DNA of 64,000 bases from Acinetobacter lwoffii (lineage in GTDB: Bacteria > Pseudomonadota > Gammaproteobacteria > Pseudomonadales > Moraxellaceae), in the NCBI RefSeq assembly GCF_024129435.1, contig NZ_JAMXXN010000007.1, positions 106,496-170,495 on the forward strand, written 5' to 3'. Shown here one piece after another: positions 44,758 to 55,229 of this stretch. The translations under genes and the position numbers were made by a program. The stretch's first letter is position 1. Every line of letters begins with the position of its first letter. The notes below the pieces were generated by a model that worked only from the letters and a program-made list of their open reading frames with translations, was not told where the DNA came from and did not search any database.

Positions 44758-45891
44758 TTAAGCTTTCATTTTAAAATGATTCAGCTCCTGATTCAGTGCG
44801 GCAATCATGTCTGCCCGACTGATAATTCCCACCAATTGCTGCTCGCTCACCACCGGAATATAGTTAAACGAACGCTCAACAAAATACGGCACCAGATCCT
44901 GAATGGGTTGTAAAGGCTGCACCGTAATTACCTTACGGGTCATGATATGTTTGACCTGATACTCCCAGCTGCTGCGCACATCGGCAGCGCGCTTGAACCA
45001 TTCCACCACCTGATACATCGCCAGCGTGCCAACCAGTTGTTCATCGGCATTGACGACGGGCAGGCTCATCAGGTTCATCTGCTTGAACTTGTCCAGGGCA
45101 TGCTGGATATCATCATTTTCATGCAGCGTTGCCACATCCTTCGTCATAATATCCTGGCAGCTAAATTCATGTACCGCACGCGCATTGGCGCGGTTTTGTG
45201 CCTCCAGAATGATTTTTTGCAGGTCATATTCACTGATATCCAGCAGCTCGGTGCGCTGATCCAGCACTTCCTGAATATCCTGCGGTTGAATGGTGACTTT
45301 CTGGGTCGGCGTCGGATCCTTGGAACGAGTATTTAATTGAGCTTGCTGCGGATAATCCTTGCCAATCATTCGGTTAAAGACAATGGCAATCACCATCAGC
45401 AAAATTGAATTGAGCAGTACCGGATAAAATACAAAGGCATAACCCAGTTCATGCACCGGCTGGCCACCCAGCACTGCAGTAATCGCTACGGCGCCACTCG
45501 GTGGATGCAGGGAATCCGTGGTCATCATCAGGATAATCGCCAAGGCCACGGCTACACTAAAAGCCTCAGTCGGACTAGCTATGAATAAAGCGCAACTCAC
45601 GCCAATCACGGCAGCAATGGTATTTCCGACCAGAATATTCCAGGGCTGTGCTAGAGGACTGGCCGGCACAGCAAACAGCAATACCGAAGATGCACCCATC
45701 GGGGCAATATACCAGGCTTCAAAATCCCCCAGAATCCATAAACTCAACAAGGACGAAACCACCAAACCCAATAGTGCGCCAGCTCCACAGAGCAACCGGT
45801 CTTTGAGTGGAAGGACTTTGAAATTCGGTTTTAAGGTATTGAGCCAGTCGAGATGGGAGTGAAACACAGTGCGCCTGATCTTATTGTTCAT
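44758..45891 (-). CDS. HPP-domain membrane protein with two CBS domains
   Basis: This 377-residue protein has an N-terminal HPP domain with four transmembrane helices, containing the namesake DSLHPPSGAVAITAV (about residue 127), and two C-terminal CBS domains (about 245-370) recognised by DIMTKDVATLHENDD and HIMTRKVITVQPLQ, each followed by a LPVV/IPVV strand. HPP proteins have been linked to nitrite transport in plants and cyanobacteria, and CBS pairs sense adenylates. The combination is common in Gram-negatives, but its role is unproven. Confidence 0.9.
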   Translation of the reverse strand: MNNKIRRTVFHSHLDWLNTLKPNFKVLPLKDRLLCGAGALLGLVVSSLLSLWILGDFEAWYIAPMGASSVLLFAVPASPLAQPWNILVGNTIAAVIGVSCALFIASPTEAFSVAVALAIILMMTTDSLHPPSGAVAITAVLGGQPVHELGYAFVFYPVLLNSILLMVIAIVFNRMIGKDYPQQAQLNTRSKDPTPTQKVTIQPQDIQEVLDQRTELLDISEYDLQKIILEAQNRANARAVHEFSCQDIMTKDVATLHENDDIQHALDKFKQMNLMSLPVVNADEQLVGTLAMYQVVEWFKRAADVRSSWEYQVKHIMTRKVITVQPLQPIQDLVPYFVERSFNYIPVVSEQQLVGIISRADMIAALNQELNHFKMKA

Positions 45892-46127
45892 AGATTTTGG
45901 GCATTATAGAGCCAAGCCAGATGAAAGGCATCTGTGTTTTACATCTTTTCATCATGAGTCGATCGAAGCTTTTTAAAACCATAATAATCTCGCTCAGCTT
46001 GAAAATACTGATCCTGTTTTTTTTGCAGAACAACCGCTCCCCTATCAATCGCCATTGAAATGGAAAAACCCTTTGTAACCATTTTGCTTAGTATATTTCC
46101 AGAACATTTTTATTGTGGCCTGCCTAT

Positions 46128-46925
46128 TCATTCAGGTTTGATCAGGGGCTGGATTTTTAACAGCTCAACCTGACCATAATAGGTTGAAAATGCCACATCT
46201 CCGGCATCGACTCCAGTGCCAATCCGAATAAGATTTTCGACCGGCGCCAGACGGGTCGGATCAAACTGCACCCATCCACCATCTAAATAGGCTTCAAAAA
46301 TGGCATGAAAGTCAGGTAAAAACTTTTCAATTTCCACATAACCGACCACCATGCGTGCCGGAATTCCCAAGGCACGGCACAGCGCAATGCCTAAATGGGC
46401 AAAGTCACGACATACGCCTGCGCGATGCACCAGTACATCTGTAGCAGTGGTAAACTGATCAGAACTGCCAGACACATAAAAAATATTGTTATAAATCCAC
46501 TGTTCAATGGCTTTGACCCGCGTATAGCCCGGTGTCATCCAGCCAAATGAGCGTTTCGCCATTTCCAGTAATAAATCCGAATTACAATAATGGCTGGCCA
46601 ATAAATAAGGCAATACTTCATCGGGCAGCTCAGGAATGGCCACTTCTTTCAGACCTTGCTGTAGCTCCAGAGAGAGGCTCGGTTGACGAACCACTGTCGC
46701 CGTATAATTCAGCTCAAAAGCCTCACAGGGTTCGACCTGTAGCCGAACATGACGGTTTTGATGCTGAGTATCCTGGAATTCATGCCATGCTACGGGCAGA
46801 TTAAAGCTGAGTTGTTCTTCGAGAATATTCTGATCAGGATGATGTGCCGCCTGAAGCATAAAAATAAATTCTGTCGGTTGCACGACCTTGTATTTTAAAT
46901 GGCATTGAATTTGGTAAGTGGTCAT
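46128..46925 (-). CDS. Transglutaminase-like cysteine protease domain protein
   Basis: This 265-residue soluble protein has an N-terminal beta-rich domain with YQIQCHLKYKVVQPTEFIFML, then a transglutaminase-like core: catalytic Cys in VHRAGVCRDFAHLGIALCRALGIPARMVVGY (about residue 172), His in FHAIFEAYL, and Asp in WVQFDPT. This form belongs to bacterial papain-like peptidases related to transglutaminases, often found near alpha-E or circularly permuted ATP-grasp genes, but those are absent here. The substrate is unknown. AAGGAAC precedes the ATG. Confidence 0.87.
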   Translation of the reverse strand: MTTYQIQCHLKYKVVQPTEFIFMLQAAHHPDQNILEEQLSFNLPVAWHEFQDTQHQNRHVRLQVEPCEAFELNYTATVVRQPSLSLELQQGLKEVAIPELPDEVLPYLLASHYCNSDLLLEMAKRSFGWMTPGYTRVKAIEQWIYNNIFYVSGSSDQFTTATDVLVHRAGVCRDFAHLGIALCRALGIPARMVVGYVEIEKFLPDFHAIFEAYLDGGWVQFDPTRLAPVENLIRIGTGVDAGDVAFSTYYGQVELLKIQPLIKPE

Positions 46926-47172
46926 GAAGTTCCTTATTTTTAAGCATTATTATATTGCGTGAATATTAAACTAATTTTAGAGTCGCAATCGTATGAGATC
47001 CGTTGAACTTTATGACTCTCCGCTTAACAGCATGCCATACATCTGATTTATTCCTGATTTTCAGATCAGCCTGTATCGGCCAGTACAGCTAAAATCGCAG
47101 TAAGCTTCTAAATGCCGCGTATCCTTTAAGCCTGTTTTATTTTTTTCAGAAAAGTATCCCTACATTAACCCT

Positions 47173-47201
47173 TTGCCACTCCCCTGCAAAGTCCTTATAA
47201 T
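47173..47201 (+). promoter_or_regulatory. Sigma-70 promoter of glyQS
   Basis: TTGCCA, 17 bases, TATAAT. The implied start of transcription is about 25 bases before the glyQ ATG. No glycine riboswitch or T-box is seen in the 306-bp gap. Confidence 0.8.
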
Positions 47202-47231
47202 TGAGCACAATTTTTCTCTAATTTTAAGTGG

Positions 47232-48221
47232 ATGACCATGAGTCGCGCCATATCGCATATTGATACCTTCCAAGGCTTAATTCTTGCCTTACAAACTTAC
47301 TGGGCGGAGCAAGGCTGCGTCATTTTGCAACCTTATGATATGGAAATGGGTGCGGGGACATTCCACACTGCGACTTTCCTTCGTGCGCTGGGTCCTGAAA
47401 CCTGGAATGCCGCTTATGTCCAACCATCACGTCGTCCGAAAGATGGCCGTTATGGTGAAAACCCGAACCGTTTGCAACATTATTACCAATTCCAGGTTGT
47501 GCTTAAGCCAAACCCGGACAACATCCAGCAGCTTTACCTAGACTCATTAAAAGCGATCGGTATTGATCCTTTAGTTCACGACATTCGTTTCGTAGAAGAC
47601 AACTGGGAATCTCCAACACTGGGTGCTTGGGGCTTAGGTTGGGAAGTATGGCTCAACGGTATGGAAGTGACTCAGTTCACTTACTTCCAACAAGTCGGCG
47701 GTGTTGAATGCTACCCAGTGACTGGTGAAATCACTTACGGTCTTGAACGTCTTGCAATGTACTTGCAAGGTGTAGATTCAGTTTACGATCTGGTTTGGAC
47801 CAAAGGCCAGTTCGGTACGGTAACTTATGGCGATGTGTTCCATCAAAATGAAGTGGAACAATCGACCTATAACTTCGAATATGCCAACGTTGAAAAAATG
47901 TTTGAATTGTTCGATTTCTATGAAGCTGAAGCAACACGTTTAATTGAAGCGAAACTTCCACTTCCTGCATATGAGCAAGTCGTGAAAGCATCGCATAGCT
48001 TCAACTTATTGGATGCGCGTGGCGCGATTTCTGTGACTGAACGTCAACGTTACATTTTACGTGTACGTACTTTGGCACGTTCTATTGCGACAAGTTATGT
48101 AGCAGCACGTGCGGAACTTGGTTTCCCAATGGCTGAACCCGCATTACGTGATGAAGTGTTAGCACAGTTAAAAGCACAAGTTGAAGCAGAAGCGAAAGAA
48201 GCAAACAAGGAGAGCAAATAA
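47232..48221 (+). CDS. glyQ: Glycyl-tRNA synthetase alpha subunit
   Basis: GlyQ (about 329 aa) carries the class II active site of the alpha2beta2 glycyl-tRNA synthetase. Blocks such as [45 protein letters not shown] and [25 protein letters not shown] are almost invariant in the family. Two ATG codons (47232 and 47238) are possible; the second gives the family-like MSRAISHID. The stop codon overlaps the glyS start (TAATG), so translation is coupled. Confidence 0.98.
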   Translation: MTMSRAISHIDTFQGLILALQTYWAEQGCVILQPYDMEMGAGTFHTATFLRALGPETWNAAYVQPSRRPKDGRYGENPNRLQHYYQFQVVLKPNPDNIQQLYLDSLKAIGIDPLVHDIRFVEDNWESPTLGAWGLGWEVWLNGMEVTQFTYFQQVGGVECYPVTGEITYGLERLAMYLQGVDSVYDLVWTKGQFGTVTYGDVFHQNEVEQSTYNFEYANVEKMFELFDFYEAEATRLIEAKLPLPAYEQVVKASHSFNLLDARGAISVTERQRYILRVRTLARSIATSYVAARAELGFPMAEPALRDEVLAQLKAQVEAEAKEANKESK

Positions 48222-50290
48222 TGTCTAAACATACCGTTTTGTTCGAATTGGGTTGTGAAGAACTTCCACCTAAAAGCTTAAAAAAATTACGTGATGCTCT
48301 ACATGCAGAAACCGTAAAAGGCTTAAAAGATGCTGGTCTTGCTTTTGATTCAATCGAAGCCTATGCAGCACCACGTCGTCTTGCACTTAAAATCGTCAAC
48401 GTTGATGCTGCGCAAGCGGACACGCAAAAACGTTTTGACGGCCCTGCGAAACAAGCTGCATTTGATAATGAAGGCAACCCGACGAAAGCGCTTGAGGGCT
48501 TTATGCGTGGTCAAGGCATCACGGTTGATCAAGTATCAACTTTCCAAGCGGGTAAAGTTGAGAAAGTCTGCTACCTAAAAGACGTAAAAGGTCAAAGCCT
48601 TGACGTTTTACTGCCACAAATTTTACAAAATGCGTTAGACAATCTTCCAATCGCAAAACGTATGCGTTCTGCTGCTAGCCGTACTGAATTCGTGCGTCCT
48701 GTAAAATGGGTTGTGTTGTTAAAAGACAACGATGTGGTTGATGCAACAATTCAAGATCACAAAGCCGGTAACGTCACTTACGGTCATCGTTTCCACGCGC
48801 CAGAAGCAATTACTTTAACGCACGCTGACGAATACTTAGCGAAGTTAAAAGCAGCTCACGTTGTGGCGTCATTTGAAGAACGTCAAGCCATCATCGACCA
48901 GCAAGTTAAAACACTTGCTGATGAAGTCAATGCAATTGCGATTGTACCAAGCGATCTTCGTGACGAAGTGACTGCATTGGTTGAATGGCCTGTTGCGCTT
49001 CGTGCAAGCTTCGAAGAACGCTTCCTTGCAGTTCCTCAAGAAGCATTGATCACCACGATGCAGGACAACCAAAAGTACTTCTGTTTGGTAAATGCAGACA
49101 ACAAACTGCAACCGTACTTCATTACTGTGTCAAACATTGAGTCGAAAGACCCGACACAAATTATTGAAGGTAACGAGAAAGTGGTTCGTCCACGTTTGTC
49201 TGATGCTGAATTCTTCTTCTTGCAAGATCAAAAGCAACCGCTTGCGTCTCGTAAAGAAAAATTGGCAAACATGGTGTTCCAAGCAGAATTGGGTACGCTT
49301 TGGGACAAATCGACACGTATTGCGAAATTGGCTGTGGCTTTAGCTCCAATTACTGGTGCAAAAGCGGAAGATGCTGAAAAAGCGGCGCTTCTTGCAAAAT
49401 GTGACTTAACCTCTGAGCTTGTGGGTGAATTCCCAGAACTTCAAGGGATCGCGGGTACTTACTACGCACGTCTTGAAGGTGAAAATGCTGAAGTGGCTGA
49501 GTCTTTAGGTGAGCAATATCTTCCTAAATTTGCGGGTGACGTTTTACCGAAGACTAAAACAGGTACGACCATTGCCCTTGCGGATCGTTTAGACACGCTC
49601 ACAGGTATTTTCGGGATCGGTCAAGCACCTACTGGTTCTAAAGACCCGTTTGCACTACGTCGTTCTGCAATTGGTATTTTACGTCTTGTGACTGAAAACG
49701 AGCTTGATGTGTCGATTGAAGACCTGATCAAACTTGCACTTGCTGCTTATGGCGATGTATTGAAAGATCACGACAAGACTTTGGCGGATGCTGTTGCATT
49801 CCTTGAAGGTCGTTACCGTGCGAAATACGAAGACCAAGGCGTTGCAGTAGACGTGATTCAAGCAGTTCAAGCGTTGTCGCCAAAATCTCCACTTGATTTT
49901 GACAAGCGTGTAAATGCGGTAAATCACTTCCGTGCATTGCCTGAAGCTGCTGCTCTTGCGGCTGCCAATAAGCGTGTTGCGAACATTTTGGCTAAAGAAG
50001 CTGCACCTGAAGGTGCTGTGGTTGAAGCAAACCTGGTTGAAGATGCTGAAAAAGCGTTATTCGCTGAACTTGCGAAAATCACGCCTGTGGTTGAGCCGTT
50101 ATTTGCTGCCAAAGACTACACTGCTGCATTGTCTGCACTTGCCGCACTTCGTGCCCCAGTTGATGCGTTCTTTGACGGTGTAATGGTGATGGCTGATGAT
50201 GCTGACTTGAAAGCAAACCGTTTACGTATGCTTGCTCAGCTTCGTGACTTGTTTACGAAGGTTGCTGATATTTCAGTGCTTCAACACTAA
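48221..50290 (+). CDS. glyS: Glycyl-tRNA synthetase beta subunit
   Basis: GlyS (689 aa) binds tRNA-Gly and is needed for activity of GlyQ. The start [21 protein letters not shown] is diagnostic, followed by [16 protein letters not shown], and [37 protein letters not shown], the HD-like region. The C-terminal domain is the anticodon-binding DALR-like part. It begins within the stop of glyQ and ends before a strong terminator. Confidence 0.98.
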   Translation: MSKHTVLFELGCEELPPKSLKKLRDALHAETVKGLKDAGLAFDSIEAYAAPRRLALKIVNVDAAQADTQKRFDGPAKQAAFDNEGNPTKALEGFMRGQGITVDQVSTFQAGKVEKVCYLKDVKGQSLDVLLPQILQNALDNLPIAKRMRSAASRTEFVRPVKWVVLLKDNDVVDATIQDHKAGNVTYGHRFHAPEAITLTHADEYLAKLKAAHVVASFEERQAIIDQQVKTLADEVNAIAIVPSDLRDEVTALVEWPVALRASFEERFLAVPQEALITTMQDNQKYFCLVNADNKLQPYFITVSNIESKDPTQIIEGNEKVVRPRLSDAEFFFLQDQKQPLASRKEKLANMVFQAELGTLWDKSTRIAKLAVALAPITGAKAEDAEKAALLAKCDLTSELVGEFPELQGIAGTYYARLEGENAEVAESLGEQYLPKFAGDVLPKTKTGTTIALADRLDTLTGIFGIGQAPTGSKDPFALRRSAIGILRLVTENELDVSIEDLIKLALAAYGDVLKDHDKTLADAVAFLEGRYRAKYEDQGVAVDVIQAVQALSPKSPLDFDKRVNAVNHFRALPEAAALAAANKRVANILAKEAAPEGAVVEANLVEDAEKALFAELAKITPVVEPLFAAKDYTAALSALAALRAPVDAFFDGVMVMADDADLKANRLRMLAQLRDLFTKVADISVLQH

Positions 50291-50303
50291 GTTCTGATTT
50301 ATT

Positions 50304-50333
50304 AAAAAACCCGCTTTAGAGCGGGTTTTTTAA
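50304..50333 (+). terminator. Terminator after glyS
   Basis: AAAAAACCCGCT and AGCGGGTTTTTT pair around TTAG. The last codons of the convergent broken gene are read from the same bases. Confidence 0.93.
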
Positions 50334-51120
50334 TTCGAGAAGATCTTTATCTTGCTTGTTTAATTTGTCATATAAATCAGGGAAAATTTCTAACATATTA
50401 TTAATAGCTAATTTCAAATATCCTTCAGCTAAACCTAAAGCATATGCAGAATATATCTCCTCTATTGGTGTCTTTACTCCAGTTCCTCGGTCTGGTTCAA
50501 ACATTTTATAGAACCCCATTGGAAAACTATGGGTATAAGTAGATAATAGTTGGTAATTTACTTTAAATGCTGATTTTGAATTTCCGATTTTGTGTTCAAT
50601 TTCTTCTCGACTGAGAAAAAAAGCAGTAGCCCCCTTTAAAAAAATGCCGTTGTTGTTTCTCTTCTAAGTTTTGAAAATATTTAGTACTAGTTAATTCTTT
50701 AATCAATTGGTCTTTTAAGTCTATATCCGGTTCTTCTTTACCAATTTCTTTAAATAATTTTTCTCTAGCTATAAAATCATGATAATTAAAAAGCTTTTTT
50801 CTAGCTAATGCTTCATCTTCTGAGATTTTATCAATACAAAGATAAAAAAATGTTTGATAGCACTCCATTAAATTTCTAGCTAAAGTAAATGCTGAATTAA
50901 AATCCCAATGTGAATTATATTTCTTGCCAGTATCCAAATCTGCTAATTTTTTTAAAGAGATCGAAGTAACACAAATTTTTGTAAAAAGGATAGAGGCCCA
51001 TCCTTTTCTATAATCTACTAATCTTCCAGCTACACTTTTTGAAATTTTGATTGCTAAACTTGTATACTTTACATACGTATTAAATTGTTTATGAAATTTT
51101 AATTCATCGATATTATTCAT
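50316..51120 (-). pseudogene. AT-rich gene broken by a frameshift at a run of seven A (DUF5677-like)
   Basis: The N-terminal 170 codons (from ATG 51120, MNNIDELKFHKQF) and the C-terminal part (PMGFYKMFEPDRG to the stop at 50316) are in different frames. On the coding strand the run of seven T (50622-50616) joins them: with six T the frame continues as FFLSREEIEHKIGN into the downstream part with no stop. One gene of about 267 codons is therefore likely, broken by one extra base. The pattern NLMECYQTFFYLCID plus a late THSFPMGFYKM is like DUF5677 proteins (weak). The DNA is clearly more AT-rich than its surroundings, and the last codons are read out of the glyS terminator, both suggesting acquired DNA. 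Confidence 0.65.
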
Positions 51121-51318
51121 TCGCTATGCTCTTTATCCAATTTCTATAATTAAAAAATATACTTTAAGTGCCTCATTTTCATATTTCAGAAAAATTCCAA
51201 AGATGAAAATAATAAAATTTCAAAAGCTCGCTTTTAAGCTAAGCCAGACAAATACTATAGGCATATCCCTATATATTTCATATACTCAACCTAACAACAC
51301 TCAACAAGAAAGAATCAT

Positions 51319-51708
51319 ATGAAATTTAAAACACTCATTCTGACTGGTCTTGCGAGTATCGCAGTTACAGCTTGTACATCTGCACCAAAAATCCCACAGC
51401 TTCAGGTTGGCGTCTTACAGGAAGTCCAAAACCTCGAAGTTGTTCCAGCTACCACCAACAACAAGGCAAAACTGACCAAATTTCTCGACAAATGCGTGAT
51501 TGAATTTACCGGCGATATCGGCAATAACCGTGTCATTGAACAATGGTCATTTAAAGGTATGACTCTAATCGATGCCGGCTCAGCGACTTTCCAGCGCGAC
51601 GGTACTAGCACTGCACAAAAATTTGACCTGCACGATGCAGGCGTACAAAAGAACTTTGTCAGCTTACGCGAACATTTCGCCAAAGATGCCCTGACACAAT
51701 GTGACTAA
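51319..51708 (+). CDS. Small lipoprotein
   Basis: This 129-residue protein has a signal peptide with lipobox VTAC (Cys at residue 19) and a short soluble domain containing two later cysteines (KCVIEF and the C-terminal QCD), which might form a disulfide. No family is recognised. AAGAAAG precedes the ATG, and a terminator follows. Its codon use looks like the rest of the chromosome, unlike the broken gene just before it. Confidence 0.8.
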   Translation: MKFKTLILTGLASIAVTACTSAPKIPQLQVGVLQEVQNLEVVPATTNNKAKLTKFLDKCVIEFTGDIGNNRVIEQWSFKGMTLIDAGSATFQRDGTSTAQKFDLHDAGVQKNFVSLREHFAKDALTQCD

Positions 51709-51715
51709 AAAAATC

Positions 51716-51746
51716 GCCCTGTTTAAGTATAAGAACAGGGCTTTTA
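51716..51746 (+). terminator. Terminator after the small lipoprotein gene
   Basis: GCCCTGTT and AACAGGGC pair around a ten-base loop, then TTTTATTTT. Confidence 0.85.
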
Positions 51747-51936
51747 TTTTGCTAAAAATCAATTCGACACTTGGGCTAATTTCTACTGCCCTTTCTTTAA
51801 AAATTACAATATTTCGGCACAGATCAACCTGAAAGCTCTGCACTCTTCACAGGATATTCATTGTTTTTGACCCATTATCCGTTACACTGAAAAACAAACT
51901 CAGACCGCACTTAGACGAATTCGAGGTCGATCCATA

Positions 51937-52410
51937 ATGAATATCAAAACCCCAATTATTTTAACGACAGCTTTAATGCTTTCTGTTCCAGCATTCGCAC
52001 AAACCACGACTCAGTCTGCTAAACCGGTTAAGCCTTATGGTGAAAATCCGAACCTGCTGCATGTCTTTGCTTATAAAGCACAGGAAGGCGTGATTAATAC
52101 TGCTGAGAAAGTCGGTGAAGCAACGGAAAAAGGCATTGCCAAAATCAAGCCGGGGGTAGACCGGGCCTGGAGCAATACCAAATCTGCAACCTCTGATACA
52201 CTGCAAAAAGTAGATCAGGGTGCAACTCAGGCAGCCCAGCAAACCGGTCAGAAAATCCAGCAGACCAAAGAAGTCTGGCGTGGAAATTCACAACAGGCAC
52301 CTATCGTGCAGCAGCCTTTAAGCCAGTCGAGTGCGACGCAAAACCCAAATACACCACAGACTCAACCCCAGTCAGGATCAGCTACCAGTTATGCGGTAAC
52401 CGATTTATAA
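51937..52410 (+). CDS. Exported hypothetical protein
   Basis: This 157-residue protein has a signal peptide ending PAFAQ (cleavage near residue 21). The mature part has an amphipathic helix-rich middle (AEKVGEATEKGIAKIKPG, DTLQKVDQGATQAAQQTGQKIQQTKEVW) and a disordered Gln/Ser/Pro tail. It is probably periplasmic; no known domain. ATG 51937 follows GAGGTCGATCCATA. It ends in a strong terminator and stands alone. Confidence 0.78.
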   Translation: MNIKTPIILTTALMLSVPAFAQTTTQSAKPVKPYGENPNLLHVFAYKAQEGVINTAEKVGEATEKGIAKIKPGVDRAWSNTKSATSDTLQKVDQGATQAAQQTGQKIQQTKEVWRGNSQQAPIVQQPLSQSSATQNPNTPQTQPQSGSATSYAVTDL

Positions 52411-52435
52411 AAAAAGCCCGTGATGGGCTTTTTTA
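52409..52435 (+). terminator. Terminator after the exported protein gene
   Basis: AAAAAGCCC-GTGAT-GGGCTTTTTT. Confidence 0.9.
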
Positions 52436-52478
52436 ATTTTTAGAAAATAAAACTATTATCTTGTATCGACGCGATCTA

Positions 52479-53432
52479 TCAATTGACCTGTCGGATCGGC
52501 TGACCTTGTTTAAATGCTGCTACATTTTCCACCATCTGATCCACAATCCGTTGTCGTGCATCAACACTGCCCCACGCATTATGCGGTGTCACAATCAGGT
52601 TGGGAATCGTTGAATCAAGTAGTACATTGCCCTGTTTCGGTGGCTCTACCGTGAGTACATCCGTCGCTGCACCGGCAATCTTGCCTGCACGCAGAGCCTC
52701 AACCAATGCCGCTTCATCAACAATTCCACCACGCGCACAGTTAATTAAAAATGCACTGCTTTTCATTGCATCCAGTTCAGCATGACTGATTAAATGGTGG
52801 GTATCTTCAGTGAGTGGACAATGCAAAGTTAAAAAATCGACTTGAGGAAGCAGCTCGGTAAATGGGATACGGGATGCATCCGCCGGACGATTTGGCAGCG
52901 CGGCAATAAGCACTTTCATGCCAAAGGCCTCGGCCAGTTTCGCCACCGCATGACCCAGTTCGCCATAACCCACAATGCCCAATGTTTTTCCGGCCAGCTC
53001 GACAATTGGCGCATCCAGCAAACAGAACTGACTGGCTTTTTGCCATTCGCCTTGTTCTAATGCACGTTGATAAGACAGGAATGAAGTCGCCAGATTGAGC
53101 ATCAACATGATGGTATGCTGCGCGACTGCCGAAGTGCCATAAGCCTGACAGTTACACACGACGATCCCTTGCGCTTTGGCCGCCTCAAGGTCGACATTAT
53201 TGGTGCCGGTTGCAGAGATTAAAATGAGTTTGAGTTGAGGGCATTGCTGAATCGTAGCTGCATCGATCATCACCTTATTCGTAATGATGACATCGAAACC
53301 AGCTACACGGGATACAATCTCGGCAGCCGAGGTCGCCGGATACAAAACTAGTGAATCAAATACTGCATGCAGTGCCTGAAAGTCCAAATCCTGCTGGTCT
53401 AAAGAAGCATAGTCTAAATAAACGGCTTTCAT
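52479..53432 (-). CDS. D-2-hydroxyacid dehydrogenase (hydroxypyruvate/glycerate type)
   Basis: This 317-residue NAD(P)-dependent enzyme has GKTLGIVGYGELGHAVAKLAEAFGM as the Rossmann loop (about residue 150), the substrate Arg in INCARGGIVDEAALVEAL, the catalytic Glu, and the active-site His in NLIVTPHNAWGSVDARQR. The closing W-S/G-x-x-D-A-R-x-R form fits glycerate dehydrogenase (HprA-like), which interconverts hydroxypyruvate and glycerate; other 2-oxoacids cannot be excluded. ATG 53432 is chosen because GAGGGA precedes it. Confidence 0.88.
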   Translation of the reverse strand: MKAVYLDYASLDQQDLDFQALHAVFDSLVLYPATSAAEIVSRVAGFDVIITNKVMIDAATIQQCPQLKLILISATGTNNVDLEAAKAQGIVVCNCQAYGTSAVAQHTIMLMLNLATSFLSYQRALEQGEWQKASQFCLLDAPIVELAGKTLGIVGYGELGHAVAKLAEAFGMKVLIAALPNRPADASRIPFTELLPQVDFLTLHCPLTEDTHHLISHAELDAMKSSAFLINCARGGIVDEAALVEALRAGKIAGAATDVLTVEPPKQGNVLLDSTIPNLIVTPHNAWGSVDARQRIVDQMVENVAAFKQGQPIRQVN

Positions 53433-53521
53433 GGCTGTTCCCTCAATCCTGTTTGACAATTTATGTCTGTCATTTAAAACAAGTCATTGAGGCTTTTCAA
53501 CCTGTTTCCAGCCTGATGCAA

Positions 53522-53719
53522 TTAATCCAGCGGTTTATCCATATGATTACGTAGTGACTTGCGAATTCGATACACCACATACACAGACAGAATAATCATA
53601 AAGATGATGGACGCACTGACCATGATCACTGCAGAATGCACAGTTTCTGCATGCGCCAGATTAGGTAGAACCAAACCGAAGATAAAACATACTTGCATCA
53701 TCCGAGTCGCTTGCATCAT
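53522..53719 (-). CDS. Small membrane protein
   Basis: This 65-residue protein has a signal-like hydrophobic N-terminus (VCFIFGLVLPNLAHAE, with a possible cleavage site after HA) and one further transmembrane segment (AVIMVSASIIFMIILSVYVVY), ending in a basic tail RIRKSLRNHM. GGGGAT precedes the ATG at 53719; an alternative start at 53746 is less likely. No family is recognised. Confidence 0.65.
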   Translation of the reverse strand: MMQATRMMQVCFIFGLVLPNLAHAETVHSAVIMVSASIIFMIILSVYVVYRIRKSLRNHMDKPLD

Positions 53720-53844
53720 AGAGATCCCCTTCTTCGTTTCAACCATCGGGAACGATATAATTGGTTTATTATTTATACCGCTTATCTCTATATTATGCCA
53801 AGCTCATCACAAGTCAAGTAATTGTTTTTTATAAAAATTTTTAG

Positions 53845-55164
53845 TTAACTTATCTCACTGTGCGTCACAAACTGCGTATTTTTGTCACTATCGTCGATAA
53901 AAGCAGCAGCACCATACTCATTGGTACTCAGATTCAGCTGCTTATAGCTAAACATATAAAAATCGCTATAACGCTTCATTAAAATCGGGTGCATGCCCAG
54001 ACTGAGTTCATCCTGTTCCTTGATCAGCTTCATGATATGCCGGTCATTCATCACCACCAGATAACGTTCATCATTCAGGTTAATACTCAATAAACCATTA
54101 CCTTTGGCATAAATTGGAATCAGGAATTTATGGTTCAGGGCAATTGCACCTTCTGCATAACTTTCGATTTTATGGCTGATGACATTAAATACCAGACCAT
54201 GCCCATACTGGTCTAACAGCAACTGACGATTTTCCTGCGGCAAATTCACATGAATGCCGAGCTTGAGCAGGTCATGCTGATCGACCTGTTTATTGCGCAA
54301 AAGTTCCCGCAAAATAACCTGTTTCTGGCTGGCATCAAAAAACTGGTTATCCAGTTGCAGATCATTATTTTTCAGAATGTGTCCCAAGGCCATGCGGTGC
54401 CGTGGCAAGACATTTTCGATCACCTTGCGGTAGTAGAACTTGCTGTTTTTCTTGACCCGACGCATTTTCTGGTAGAAATAACTTGGCTCATATTCATGCA
54501 CCAAAAAGTCATAGAGCAATTCGGAACTAGCCAAAACTGCGATCGCATCATGTCCGGTAAAAGGCAAATGCAGCACATGATGATGCGGAATCAGCGCCTC
54601 TAATTTCAGATAATGGGCACGATCTTCGGCACAGTAAGGATCATAGACAATAATATATTCACATGCAGGCTCGATATCCTGAGCTTCAACCCGCATCCCG
54701 GCATTCAGCTCTGGCTGATAGAACATGTTGTAGCGCGCATCTTGCACATCTTCCGGGTCAATCGAGTATTGTGGCACCATCGCCACCACCCGTTGTACGC
54801 CCAAGGCACGGGAATATTTAATCGCGGCATAGCCGCCCATCGAGCCACCATACGCAATACGCTGCTGAAATGGCGCAATCAGATCTGCGATGGCTTGCAA
54901 CATGTTCCACATGGAACCTTGCGGAAACCATGATTTATGCTTGGGCATAATGCCAAGTACATTAAACTCGAATTTCGCCAGTGACTTTTCTGCATTGATG
55001 TTGAGGCCCTTGGCACGGGTAATCAAATCGCCAAATGAAAAAATCAGTTCTGAAGAAGATCCCGGCATAAAAATCGCGCGTATATGTTCATCTTCAAAAA
55101 CAATCTGCTTGTCCATAACTTTCCCGTGCTGGTAAATCGAACCCTTCCACAACAATTCAGTCAA
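53845..55164 (-). CDS. Alpha/beta-hydrolase-fold protein with extra C-terminal domain
   Basis: The first 230 of 439 residues look like an alpha/beta hydrolase: nucleophile elbow AYGGSMGGYAA (about residue 111), acid in IIVYDPYCAED, and His in PFTGHDAIA. LIFSFGDLITRAKGLN near the start and WFPQGSMWNMLQ fit hydrolases seen in polysaccharide gene clusters. Residues about 240-439 form a second, mixed domain (DLLKLGIHVNLP to FMFSYKQLNLSTNEYG) that I do not recognise. No signal peptide or membrane helix. The substrate is unknown and no glycan genes lie nearby. Confidence 0.7.
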   Translation of the reverse strand: MTELLWKGSIYQHGKVMDKQIVFEDEHIRAIFMPGSSSELIFSFGDLITRAKGLNINAEKSLAKFEFNVLGIMPKHKSWFPQGSMWNMLQAIADLIAPFQQRIAYGGSMGGYAAIKYSRALGVQRVVAMVPQYSIDPEDVQDARYNMFYQPELNAGMRVEAQDIEPACEYIIVYDPYCAEDRAHYLKLEALIPHHHVLHLPFTGHDAIAVLASSELLYDFLVHEYEPSYFYQKMRRVKKNSKFYYRKVIENVLPRHRMALGHILKNNDLQLDNQFFDASQKQVILRELLRNKQVDQHDLLKLGIHVNLPQENRQLLLDQYGHGLVFNVISHKIESYAEGAIALNHKFLIPIYAKGNGLLSINLNDERYLVVMNDRHIMKLIKEQDELSLGMHPILMKRYSDFYMFSYKQLNLSTNEYGAAAFIDDSDKNTQFVTHSEIS

Positions 55165-55229
55165 TGAACGCTGTCAAAAAAGTGAATATGCTATTTTATA
55201 TCGATCAAAAAGATTAAAAAGCGCAAAAT

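Noticed and set aside
46926..47231. Possible glycine riboswitch or T-box before glyQ
   Set aside because: A sigma-70 promoter lies only about 30 bases before the start codon, leaving no room for such a leader, and no conserved motifs were seen.
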